Shown: positions 1-5,742 of the stretch, piece by piece
Layout of the letters: every line of letters begins with the position of its first letter
How positions within the stretch are numbered: position 1 is the stretch's first letter
Source: Pseudomonadota bacterium
Lineage (GTDB): Bacteria; Pseudomonadota; Gammaproteobacteria; Xanthomonadales; Rhodanobacteraceae
Direction: 5' to 3'
Assembly (NCBI GenBank): GCA_021798675.1
Contig: JAJZGE010000149.1
Location: forward strand, 1 to 5,742
Length of the DNA stretch: 5,742 nt
Translations under genes and position numbers: made by a program
Notes under the pieces: model-generated
What the model was told of the DNA's origin: nothing
The model's database searches: none
What the model saw: the letters and a program-made list of their open reading frames with translations, nothing else

Positions 1-509
1 GGCTATCGCACCTGGACGGACTCACCACCACCTACAACCGCCAGCACTTCATGGACGAGGCGGCGCGCACGCTGCGCCTGCTGGAGAAGCGGCAAGGCAT
101 GGCCTGCCTCGCCATCATCGACCTCGACCACTTCAAGCGCGTCAACGACTCACACGGCCACGCCATGGGCGACGAAGTGCTGCGGCGCACGGTCGATGCC
201 AGCCGCGAGCACCTGCGTCCCATCGACCTGTTCGGCCGCCTCGGCGGCGAGGAGTTCGGCATCCTGCTGGTGGACTGCTCGCGCGAGCAGGGCGTCGCCA
301 TCGCCGAGCGCATCCGCGCCGCCATCGAGGACACTGAGGTCGAATGCGACGGCATGGTGATCGCGATATCCACCAGCATCGGCCTCGCCTTTACGGATAG
401 TTCCGGCCACGACCTGCGCCGGCTGTGCACCGACGCCGACGCCGCCCTGTACCGCGCCAAACGCGGCGGGCGAAATTGCGTGATGGCGGGCGAGACCATC
501 ACGGTTTGA
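1..509 (+). CDS. Diguanylate cyclase, GGDEF-domain protein (C-terminal part; 5' end outside window)
   Basis: This open frame enters from the left edge (first full codon at base 3) and ends at TGA 507-509. The visible 168 residues are almost exactly one GGDEF domain, which condenses two GTP into cyclic di-GMP. It opens with a DGLT motif, followed by the metal/nucleotide stretch IDLDHFKRVND and GHAMGDE. The signature is GGEEF (bases 243-257), an active variant. An RxxD inhibitory site (RPID, bases 216-227) lies exactly five residues before it, so product feedback is predicted. The domain ends in the usual ADAALYRAKRGGRN stretch with a very short tail. An internal ATG at base 51 is not the start, because the domain already begins upstream of it. 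The sensor region lies outside the window, so the input signal is unknown. The next gene, 53 bases downstream, has a GGDEF domain about 60% identical without gaps. Biochemical class is very sure; architecture is unknown. Confidence 0.95.
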   Translation, partial: LSHLDGLTTTYNRQHFMDEAARTLRLLEKRQGMACLAIIDLDHFKRVNDSHGHAMGDEVLRRTVDASREHLRPIDLFGRLGGEEFGILLVDCSREQGVAIAERIRAAIEDTEVECDGMVIAISTSIGLAFTDSSGHDLRRLCTDADAALYRAKRGGRNCVMAGETITV

Positions 510-562
510 TGCCCTCATGGGCTCGGTAGTCCCGTCAATCAGAAGCCAGTGAGTGGAGCAGC

Positions 563-2335
563 ATGCTTCGGAAACCAGGCGGGCTGATGCAATGGTGTGC
601 GGCTGCGATCCTGGCTGGATGCCTCTGCCTGCAGGCAGTTGATGCTGCTTCAAGCCATGCCGATACGGATGCCTTGCTCAAGCAGACGCGGGATCTGCAG
701 GTCACCGATCACCGGCGCTCCTTGCAGTTGCTCGCCCAATTCAACCGGCGGATTGCCAGCCTCACACCCGAGCAGCAGTGGCACGTGCGCTTCATGAATG
801 CATGGGAAGCCCAGTACGCCAGCCATTACAAAAAGGCGGAGGCTTTGTACAAGGACGTCATTGCGCACTCGGGCGACCCCAGGCTGGCGTATCGTGCCTC
901 GGCCATGCTTTTGAGCGAGTACGGCATGACGCGGCATTACACCGAGGCGTTCGAACTGGCGAACCGTCTCGCGGAGCAACTACCGCAGGTCAAGGACGCC
1001 AAGGTCCGCTATGCGTTATTGCTGAATCTGTCGCAGGCGATGGGGTTGGCCGGTCAAACGGACCTTGCCGTGCACTATGCATCGTTGGCCATGGCGGTTT
1101 CTTCTGACGCCGCCCGTCGATGTTATACCGCCGGCATCCTGGTTGACGTGCTGTCGGCGGGTCACCGGTTGAAGCCTGGCGACCGAGTGCTGCGACAGGC
1201 ATTCGACGCATGTCCGGAAGACACGGAACCGCTTTACAACACGGATATGACGCTTGCACTGGTCGACTTGTATGCCCATGGTGGCAAGCCCCGCAAGGCG
1301 CTTGCGTTGCTCGACGGGATCCAGTCGAGGGTGGATGCTTCCGGCTATGTGCCCGACAAGCTTGCCGCGCTGTTGGATCGGGCGTGGGCTTTGGCTGCCT
1401 TGGGTGACGACGCCGCGGCCCGGAAAGCGGCGGTGGCGGTGGTCGCGGCAGGGCGGTCGAGCGATTTCGACCATTGGTTGAAAGACGCCTACCAGGTGCT
1501 TTACCGCATCGAGAAGAAGGAAGGTCACGCCGCCGCGGCACTCGACGATTACAAGAAGTACGCCGCACTGGACAAGGCCTACCTCAGCGACGTCCATGCG
1601 CGCACCATGGCTTACGAAATCGTGCAGCAGCACCTGCTGGCGCAGAAGCTGGAAACGGAAAAGCTGGAACAGCAGAACCAGGCATTGCGCCTGCAGCAGG
1701 AGCTGGACGCCATGGCGGCAATGGCCAATCGCCTGTACCTCGTGCTGCTGCTCATGCTGCTGGGCATTGGCGTGGTCTGGATGGCCCTGCTCAAACGCTC
1801 GCAGATGCGCTTCGAGCGTTTGTCCCGGACGGATGGCCTGACGGCGGTACTCAATCGCCAGGGCTTCATGGCTGAAGTCAGTGGCATCTTGCAGCGGCCC
1901 GGACACAAGGTGGGGACGGCCTGCCTCATCTATCTCGACCTGGATCACTTCAAGCACATCAACGATGCCCATGGCCATGCCGTGGGTGACGAGACCTTGC
2001 GTCGTGTCGCCGAAGCCTGCCGCCAACAGCTGCGTCCGGACGACCTGCTTGGCCGACTGGGTGGCGAGGAGTTCGGCATCCTGCTGCAGGAGTGTGCACG
2101 CGAACAGGGCAGGCAGGTCGCCAACCGCATCCGTCGCGCCATCGAGCTGGTGACAGTGGAGTTCGACGGCCTCGCGGTGGCGGTGACCGCCAGCGTCGGG
2201 CTGGCTTGTACCGACAGCTCCGGCCACGACCTGTCCGCACTCTGCGCCGCCGCGGACGCCGCGCTCTACCGTGCCAAGGAGCGTGGCCGAAACTGCGTGG
2301 TGGCCGATGATGGCGGCGACGCGGCGATGGCGTGA
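563..2335 (+). CDS. Membrane diguanylate cyclase with TPR-like sensor region and GGDEF domain
   Basis: This complete 590-residue protein is predicted to make c-di-GMP on the cytoplasmic side in response to something sensed in the periplasm. Residues 1-30 are a signal sequence (RK, then a hydrophobic stretch). It contains LAGC (17-20), which fits a lipobox, but hydrophobicity continues past the Cys, so ordinary cleavage near VDA-A is equally possible. Residues about 35-340 are helical TPR-like repeats, with plausible units near 73, 148, 265 and 309. Residues 346-390 form a Gln/Leu/Glu-rich coiled coil, followed by one membrane span (391-410). The GGDEF domain starts at DGLT and has D459, N467 and D476 at the usual metal/GTP positions. 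GGEEF is at 500-504 and the RxxD inhibitory site at 491-494. GGAG at 555-558 lies four bases before ATG 563; an in-frame ATG at 587 is a weaker alternative. The gene may be co-transcribed with the cyclase 53 bases upstream. Family assignment is firm; the ligand is unknown. Confidence 0.95.
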   Translation: MLRKPGGLMQWCAAAILAGCLCLQAVDAASSHADTDALLKQTRDLQVTDHRRSLQLLAQFNRRIASLTPEQQWHVRFMNAWEAQYASHYKKAEALYKDVIAHSGDPRLAYRASAMLLSEYGMTRHYTEAFELANRLAEQLPQVKDAKVRYALLLNLSQAMGLAGQTDLAVHYASLAMAVSSDAARRCYTAGILVDVLSAGHRLKPGDRVLRQAFDACPEDTEPLYNTDMTLALVDLYAHGGKPRKALALLDGIQSRVDASGYVPDKLAALLDRAWALAALGDDAAARKAAVAVVAAGRSSDFDHWLKDAYQVLYRIEKKEGHAAAALDDYKKYAALDKAYLSDVHARTMAYEIVQQHLLAQKLETEKLEQQNQALRLQQELDAMAAMANRLYLVLLLMLLGIGVVWMALLKRSQMRFERLSRTDGLTAVLNRQGFMAEVSGILQRPGHKVGTACLIYLDLDHFKHINDAHGHAVGDETLRRVAEACRQQLRPDDLLGRLGGEEFGILLQECAREQGRQVANRIRRAIELVTVEFDGLAVAVTASVGLACTDSSGHDLSALCAAADAALYRAKERGRNCVVADDGGDAAMA

Positions 2336-2348
2336 GGCACCACCGTGT

Positions 2349-2768
2349 TCAGTGCACGCCCACCAGCTCCACGTCGAACACCAGCGTGGCGTTCGGCGGC
2401 ACGGTGTCGCCTGCACCACGACTGCCGTAGGCCAGCCGGGCGGGAATGACCAGGGTGCGCTTGCCGCCCACGCGCATGCCGCGGATGCCCTGGTCCCAGC
2501 CCGCGATCACCTCGCCCCCGCCCAGCGTGAAGTGGATCGGCTCGCCGTTTTCCTCCGAGCTGTCGAACTCGGCGCCATGGTGGTTCTTCGCGCGCGCGTC
2601 GTACAGCCAGCCGGTGTAGTTCACCTCGACCACGTCGCCATTGCGGGCCACCGTGCCGGTGCCGATCACGCGGTCGATCTTCTGCAGCGACGTGATCGTG
2701 CCTCTTGCCCATGCGGGCAGCGCGATGAGGGCGAGGGCGAGCGTGACGGCGAGCAGCAGGCGGCGCAT
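2349..2768 (-). CDS. Exported FKBP-type peptidyl-prolyl cis-trans isomerase
   Basis: This 139-residue protein is predicted to catalyse cis-trans isomerisation of X-Pro bonds during folding in the periplasm. Residues 1-21 are a classic signal peptide (MRR, a Leu/Ala core, then AWA before R22). The rest is a single FKBP domain. The usual pocket residues are visible: Y51, F68-D69, F80, V87-I88, W91, Y114 and F131, within recognisable EVIAGWDQGI, GGKRTLVIP and PPNATLVFDVEL stretches. There is no dimerisation domain as in FkpA or Mip, so it is a minimal monomeric type. The loop between Y51 and F68 is longer than in FKBP12 and carries KNHHG. GGAAG lies seven bases before the ATG. It sits 95 bases downstream of the helicase gene on the same strand, so it could be co-transcribed. 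A weak -10-like TAGACT (minus strand, 2804-2799) also allows its own promoter. Its 3' end faces the cyclase gene with only 13 bases between stops. Confidence 0.95.
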   Translation of the reverse strand: MRRLLLAVTLALALIALPAWARGTITSLQKIDRVIGTGTVARNGDVVEVNYTGWLYDARAKNHHGAEFDSSEENGEPIHFTLGGGEVIAGWDQGIRGMRVGGKRTLVIPARLAYGSRGAGDTVPPNATLVFDVELVGVH

Positions 2769-2821
2769 GCGGTGGCTTCCAGGGTTGCGGTTGCGCGCAG
2801 TCTAGCGACGGTTGGCAGGCA

Positions 2822-2852
2822 TGGCGCCGGTCCGGGGCGTCGGTTCGCGCCA
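2822..2852 (-). other. Weak inverted repeat just after the helicase stop codon
   Basis: The arms TGGCGC (2822-2827) and GCGCCA (2847-2852) are perfect six-base complements around a 19-base GC-rich loop. They start 11 bases beyond the helicase stop, where a terminator or mRNA-end hairpin would sit. No T-run follows on the minus strand, so it is not a canonical intrinsic terminator. In such GC-rich DNA a six-base stem may be chance. The rest of the 95-base gap (2769-2863) holds the FKBP Shine-Dalgarno and nothing else recognisable. Confidence 0.25.
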
Positions 2853-2863
2853 CGGAAGGATGG

Positions 2864-4729
2864 TCAGTGCGCGAGTTGCCCCTGCACCTCGTTGATCGAA
2901 TCGCGGATGCGCTTGGAGAACACCGAGTCGAGATGGTGGATCAGCACCAGCCGTTCGGTGGCGCGGGTCATCGCCACGTAGAGCAGGCGCGCCTCGTCCG
3001 CCTCGCGCTGGCCCTCGTGCGGCAGCGAACCCAGGCCGGGCACGATCACGAAGGGGAATTCCAGGCCCTTGCAGGAGTGCATGGTGAGCAGCTTCACGCT
3101 GTCCTTCACCACGAACAGCGCCTGCTTGCCGCGCTCGTCGGCGAGGCTGGAGGGGATGCCGATGCGCTCCAGTGCCTCGTGCAGCTTCTCGCCTTCCCAG
3201 TTGTTGCGGTAGATCACCGCCATCTCGCCCCACGGGCGGCCATGCGCGCGTTCGTCGCGCAACTGGGCGATCAGGGCGTCGAGCTGGGCGGCGGCGGTGT
3301 CGGTGCGGATCAGTTCGGGCAGTGGGCCGCGGCGTCCGGCGCTTTCCGGGGCGATCAGCGGCACGCCATCGTCGTCCTCGACGCGCGTGGCGAGCAGTTC
3401 GCTGGCAAAGTTGCGCGCCACCGCGAGGATCTCCAGCGTGTTGCGGTAGTTGAGCCTGAGGATGGTGGTGCGGCCCTGCGCCTGCACGCCCAGGCTCTTC
3501 CAGCTGATGCGGCGGCGGTCGGCCTTGCCGTAGATGTTCTGCGCGTCGTCGTACAGCACCAGCAGCGAGTTGGTGGCCGGGTCGATCATCTGCACGATCA
3601 GCTTGTACCAGTCCGGCTCGAAGTCGTGGCCTTCGTCGATCAGCACGGCACCGTACTGGAAGCGCGGGATCTGGCCCTTGTCCACGCCCTCGATCACCCG
3701 CTCCACCATCGCGCCGAAGAAGTTCTCGCCCTTGGGAGGCAGTTCCACGTGGTAGCTGGTCAGCATGCGCCGGCACCAGCGGTGGAAGTTGTAGACCTGC
3801 ACCTTGTCGCCGAGGCCGCGTTCGCCGATCAGCTGTTCCAGCCGTGCCGCCAGCGTCTTGTTGTAGCAGAGCACCAGGATCGGCCGGCTCATCGAACGCG
3901 CCAGCTGCATGGCGCGGAAGCCCAGGATCATGGTTTTGCCGGAGCCGGCCACGCCGTGGATGATGCGGTGTTCGTCGCCCAGCGAGCGCGCCAGTTGCTC
4001 CTGCTGCGCGTCCATCACCTTCACCAGCTCGGGGATCTCCAGCGCGCGTGCGTCCTTGCCCTCGTCGGCGGCGAACAGGCCGAACTGGCCGCTGCCCGGC
4101 TCCACGCGGATCTCGGGGAACAGGTGCCAGCGCACGCGGTCGATCTGCGGCAGGGTGAGCGCCACCGGAAACACCTGCGGGAACATCGCCCACAGGCGCT
4201 CCTGGAAGGCTTCGGCGTCCACCGTCTCGTACAGCTCGTCGCGGCAGATCACCAGGTGGGCGGGGATCACCGCGTCCAGGCCGCCCTCCTCGAACTGCTT
4301 GCGCGTGATGTTGGCCAGTACCACACCCCAGGCCCACGGCATGATCAGCTTGCCGGCGTGGCGGTGGCCTTCGGGATAGCGCAGCGCCGGGTCGCGCTCC
4401 AGCACCACGCCGACCTCCAGCGCATAGGCGCGTGCCTGCAGCAACGGGTTGGTCGCGGTGGTCAGGCCGCGCTCGGTGACCAGGGTGAACTGGGTCTTGT
4501 CGGCGTGGCGGATGGTGTCGGCCTTCCAGTCCTTCACCTCCAGCACCAGCAGGCCGCGGCGCGGGTGGAACACCACGAAGTCGGGCTGGCGCTGCTTCAG
4601 GCCGACCGGCACGTCGTACCAGAGCAGGTAGTCGTCTTCCAGCTTCTGTTCCAGCCGTTCCGAGACGCGCTTTTCGCCGCCGGTCATGCGCGGCAGGCAG
4701 CTGTTGCGGGAGGGTATGAGCGTGGCCAT
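2864..4729 (-). CDS. NERD nuclease-domain / UvrD-like superfamily 1 helicase fusion
   Basis: This 621-residue protein joins a nuclease-related (NERD) domain to a UvrD/Rep-type helicase. The N-terminal domain (about 15-130) shows the PD-(D/E)xK pattern: E19, D50 and E64-V-K66 within VLEVKDWK. This predicts a Mg-dependent nuclease, or at least the fold. Residues 130-235 are a linker. Helicase motifs follow in order: Q-like DAQQ (240-243), Walker A GVAGSGKT (259-266, K265), Walker B DEGH (365-368), DDAQ (394-397), NYRNT (427-431), TMHSCKGLEF (549-558) and the arginine-finger motif YVAMTRAT (584-591, R589). All ATPase residues look intact. The start at 4729 has GGAAG five bases upstream and a good promoter. 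The open frame continues to about 5713, but that extension is low-complexity antisense of the divergent cyclase gene and lacks domains. The role is inferred as DNA repair or defence against foreign DNA; no partner gene is visible. Domain calls are firm; the biological role is not. Confidence 0.93.
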   Translation of the reverse strand: MATLIPSRNSCLPRMTGGEKRVSERLEQKLEDDYLLWYDVPVGLKQRQPDFVVFHPRRGLLVLEVKDWKADTIRHADKTQFTLVTERGLTTATNPLLQARAYALEVGVVLERDPALRYPEGHRHAGKLIMPWAWGVVLANITRKQFEEGGLDAVIPAHLVICRDELYETVDAEAFQERLWAMFPQVFPVALTLPQIDRVRWHLFPEIRVEPGSGQFGLFAADEGKDARALEIPELVKVMDAQQEQLARSLGDEHRIIHGVAGSGKTMILGFRAMQLARSMSRPILVLCYNKTLAARLEQLIGERGLGDKVQVYNFHRWCRRMLTSYHVELPPKGENFFGAMVERVIEGVDKGQIPRFQYGAVLIDEGHDFEPDWYKLIVQMIDPATNSLLVLYDDAQNIYGKADRRRISWKSLGVQAQGRTTILRLNYRNTLEILAVARNFASELLATRVEDDDGVPLIAPESAGRRGPLPELIRTDTAAAQLDALIAQLRDERAHGRPWGEMAVIYRNNWEGEKLHEALERIGIPSSLADERGKQALFVVKDSVKLLTMHSCKGLEFPFVIVPGLGSLPHEGQREADEARLLYVAMTRATERLVLIHHLDSVFSKRIRDSINEVQGQLAH

Positions 4730-4755
4730 GCCGGCTTCCGTGAGGTGCTTGCCGG

Positions 4756-4783
4756 AAAGTAGCCGAACGGCCGGGGCTGTCAA
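4756..4783 (-). promoter_or_regulatory. Predicted sigma70 promoter of the NERD-helicase gene
   Basis: On the minus strand a perfect -35 TTGACA (4783-4778) is followed after 16 bases by TACTTT (4761-4756), a three-of-six match to the -10 consensus. Transcription would begin near 4749, leaving a leader of about 20 bases that contains the GGAAG ribosome site before ATG 4729. The -35 is strong and the -10 weak. Position and spacing fit well. Confidence 0.55.
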
Positions 4784-4807
4784 CGGCGGCGCCGGGCAGG
4801 CGAAAAA

Positions 4808-4823
4808 TGTGATGGATATCTCA
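4808..4823. promoter_or_regulatory. CRP/Clp-family binding site (predicted)
   Basis: TGTGA-TGGATA-TCTCA matches the CRP-family palindrome TGTGA-N6-TCACA at nine of ten half-site positions, with A-rich flanks upstream (4803-4807) as in strong sites. It sits in the only AT-rich patch of the divergent region. Its centre (4815.5) is about 40 bases before the predicted start of the rightward cyclase transcript, near the -41.5 spacing of class II activation, where a poor -35 is expected. It is about 66 bases from the predicted helicase start. Xanthomonads carry the CRP homologue Clp, which recognises the same type of site. Which protein acts here is inferred. Confidence 0.5.
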
Positions 4824-4842
4824 AGTTGGCCTGCGAATGACC

Positions 4843-4848
4843 GATAAT
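4843..4848 (+). promoter_or_regulatory. Possible -10 element of the seven-helix cyclase gene
   Basis: GATAAT matches five of six bases of the sigma70 -10 consensus. The region 17 bases upstream (CTCAAG) is a poor -35 and overlaps the CRP-like palindrome, as in activator-dependent promoters. Transcription would start near 4855, giving a leader of about 30 bases to ATG 4886. The overlapping in-frame ATG at 4847 would then not be a start codon. Confidence 0.35.
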
Positions 4849-4876
4849 GGCCCGACATACCGGACGCGGGCCCTGG

Positions 4877-4881
4877 GGAGG
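4877..4881 (+). promoter_or_regulatory. Shine-Dalgarno site fixing the start of the seven-helix cyclase
   Basis: GGAGG lies four bases before ATG 4886. The alternative in-frame ATG at 4847, 13 codons upstream, has no purine-rich site before it, and an in-frame TGA stop (4838-4840) closes the frame above that. Start 4886 is therefore preferred, and it also leads directly into the first hydrophobic helix. Confidence 0.7.
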
Positions 4882-4885
4882 GCGG

Positions 4886-5742
4886 ATGCCTGTCTTGGTG
4901 CAAAGTTTGTCGCTGCTTGGCGCCATGCAGGCGGCAACGGTGGCCTTGATGCTGTGGCTGGGGGTGCGTTCGGACGCGAGCCGCGCCGTGCGCAGCCTGC
5001 ACCTGCGCGCCAGCGCGCTGGCGGTGGAGGCCGTTGGCTATGCCGCGTTGGCGTTTCAGGGCTACCTGCCGCACGACGTCCTGCTGCTGGGCGGCAATGC
5101 GTTCAATCTGCTGGCGCAGGCGATGAGCGTGATCGCGTTGCGCATGCTGCTGAACGTACCGCTGCGCTGGCGCGAGACGATCGCGGTGGGCGTGCTGGGC
5201 TGGGCGGGCGTGTCCTGGTTCGCCGTCGTGCAGCCCGACTACCCCAGCCGCGTTTTGTGGGGGTCGGTGGCGATCGGCTGCTTCCTGTTGCTCAACATCG
5301 ATGCACTGCTGCATGACCGTCGCGGGCGCTGGTCGCGGGCGCGCTATGCCCTGCTGTGGATTTTCATGCTGTCCCTGCTGCTGCTGGTGTGGCGCAATGG
5401 CGTGATGTGGCTGTCGCCCACGCCATTGGGCAGCGTGCTCGTGCCCAGCCCGGTCAATGTGTTCTGGGTGCTGCTGTCGGGCATGCAGTCGCTGTTCTAC
5501 GGTCTGGGTTTCCTGTTGCTGTACAACGAGTTGCTGCAGCATGAACTGCATGCGATGGCGCGCGTCGATTCGCTGACCGGGGTGCCGAACCGGCTGGCGC
5601 TGGAGGAGCGCTACGCAGGCATGCTGCCGGCGCCCGGTGCCGCGCATGCGCCGTTCTGCCTGCTGCTGCTGGACGTCGACCACTTCAAGAACGTGAACGA
5701 CCGCTTCGGCCACGACTGTGGCGACAAGGCGCTGAGGGCGCT
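4886..5742 (+). CDS. Seven-helix membrane diguanylate cyclase (3' end outside window)
   Basis: The frame stays open to the right edge, giving 285 residues. The first 217 contain about seven hydrophobic helices, near 8-27, 39-61, 65-89, 98-116, 123-142, 155-176 and 190-217. Short loops separate them, and no soluble periplasmic domain is present. A GGDEF domain then starts at R226-V-DSLTGVPNR. It has LLLDVDHFKNVND (D263 and N271 at metal/GTP positions) and GHDCGDKAL (D280), and is cut off before the GGDEF signature and the RxxD site. Catalytic competence therefore cannot be confirmed, but all residues visible are the conserved ones. The architecture predicts an inner-membrane c-di-GMP synthase with signal input through the helices. 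It resembles other multi-helix GGDEF proteins but does not match MASE1, MASE2 or 7TMR-DISM by any motif I can name. It is divergent from the helicase gene, with a 156-base shared upstream region holding a CRP/Clp-like site. Its GGDEF part is clearly more distant from the two left-hand cyclases than they are from each other. Confidence 0.93.
   Translation, partial: MPVLVQSLSLLGAMQAATVALMLWLGVRSDASRAVRSLHLRASALAVEAVGYAALAFQGYLPHDVLLLGGNAFNLLAQAMSVIALRMLLNVPLRWRETIAVGVLGWAGVSWFAVVQPDYPSRVLWGSVAIGCFLLLNIDALLHDRRGRWSRARYALLWIFMLSLLLLVWRNGVMWLSPTPLGSVLVPSPVNVFWVLLSGMQSLFYGLGFLLLYNELLQHELHAMARVDSLTGVPNRLALEERYAGMLPAPGAAHAPFCLLLLDVDHFKNVNDRFGHDCGDKALRA

Noticed and set aside
510..562. Possible promoter or terminator between the two left-hand cyclases
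   Set aside because: Only a four-base GCCC/GGGC stem and the Shine-Dalgarno of the next gene were seen, with no -35/-10 pair or T-run.
1016..2419. 467-residue minus-strand frame
   Set aside because: It is antisense to the TPR-GGDEF cyclase gene, with biased composition and no motif.
2802..4337. 511-residue minus-strand frame overlapping the helicase
   Set aside because: It is a shifted frame of the helicase gene, dominated by Arg/Gly/Ala/Pro. The helicase frame holds all motifs.
2867..4762. 631-residue plus-strand frame
   Set aside because: It is antisense to the NERD-helicase gene, rich in His/Ala/Val/Gln as expected from the reverse of a GC-rich gene, and has no recognisable motif.
4849..4872. 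GGCCCG/CGGGCC inverted repeat before the seven-helix cyclase
   Set aside because: It has only six base pairs in very GC-rich DNA and would be partly outside the transcript if the start is near 4855. No riboswitch or c-di-GMP aptamer motif could be recognised.
4837..5316. 159-residue plus-strand frame starting at 4837
   Set aside because: It is out of frame with the membrane helices and GGDEF motifs that begin at 4886, and has no Shine-Dalgarno.
4730..5713. Upstream extension of the helicase frame to 949 residues
   Set aside because: The extension is His/Gln/Arg-rich low-complexity translation, antisense to the seven-helix cyclase and with no domain. A promoter and Shine-Dalgarno fit the start at 4729.
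1..5742. Mobile element, CRISPR array, tRNA or a multi-gene defence system
   Set aside because: No terminal repeats, transposase or integrase motifs, regularly spaced repeats or tRNA-like folds were found. The only possible defence gene is the lone NERD-helicase.

Overview
The window is GC-rich (clearly above 60% by eye), densely coding DNA. It looks like a high-GC gammaproteobacterium, most likely of the Xanthomonadaceae/Rhodanobacteraceae group (Rhodanobacter, Dyella or Luteibacter-like). That placement rests on general protein resemblance (TPR-coiled-coil-TM-GGDEF cyclase, small periplasmic FKBP, NERD-UvrD helicase) and on GC bias, not on a marker gene. No tRNA, rRNA, insertion sequence, integrase or CRISPR array was seen.

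Layout from left to right. (1) Bases 1-509, plus strand: the C-terminal GGDEF domain of a diguanylate cyclase whose start lies outside the window. (2) Bases 563-2335, plus strand: a complete 590-residue diguanylate cyclase with a signal peptide, TPR-like helical sensor region, coiled coil, one membrane span and GGDEF domain. Its catalytic domain is a close paralogue of gene 1. (3) Bases 2349-2768, minus strand, convergent with gene 2 and only 13 bases from it: an exported FKBP-type peptidyl-prolyl isomerase. (4) Bases 2864-4729, minus strand: a 621-residue fusion of an N-terminal NERD nuclease domain to a UvrD/Rep-like superfamily 1 helicase. (5) Bases 4730-4885: a divergent intergenic region with a good sigma70 promoter for the helicase, a CRP/Clp-like palindrome, and a -10-like element plus strong Shine-Dalgarno for the rightward gene. 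(6) Bases 4886 to the right edge, plus strand: a seven-helix membrane diguanylate cyclase, cut inside its GGDEF domain.

Three of the five genes make cyclic di-GMP, so the region is a local cluster of signalling genes around a helicase/isomerase pair. The two left-hand cyclases carry GGEEF active sites and RxxD product-inhibition sites, so both are predicted to be active and feedback-controlled. The right-hand cyclase has a CRP/Clp-like site spaced like a class II activator site. In Xanthomonas, Clp is itself c-di-GMP-responsive, so a feedback loop is possible here. The helicase probably has an unrelated job in DNA repair or defence. It is the best candidate for less-described biology, but it stands alone with no recognisable defence partners inside the window.
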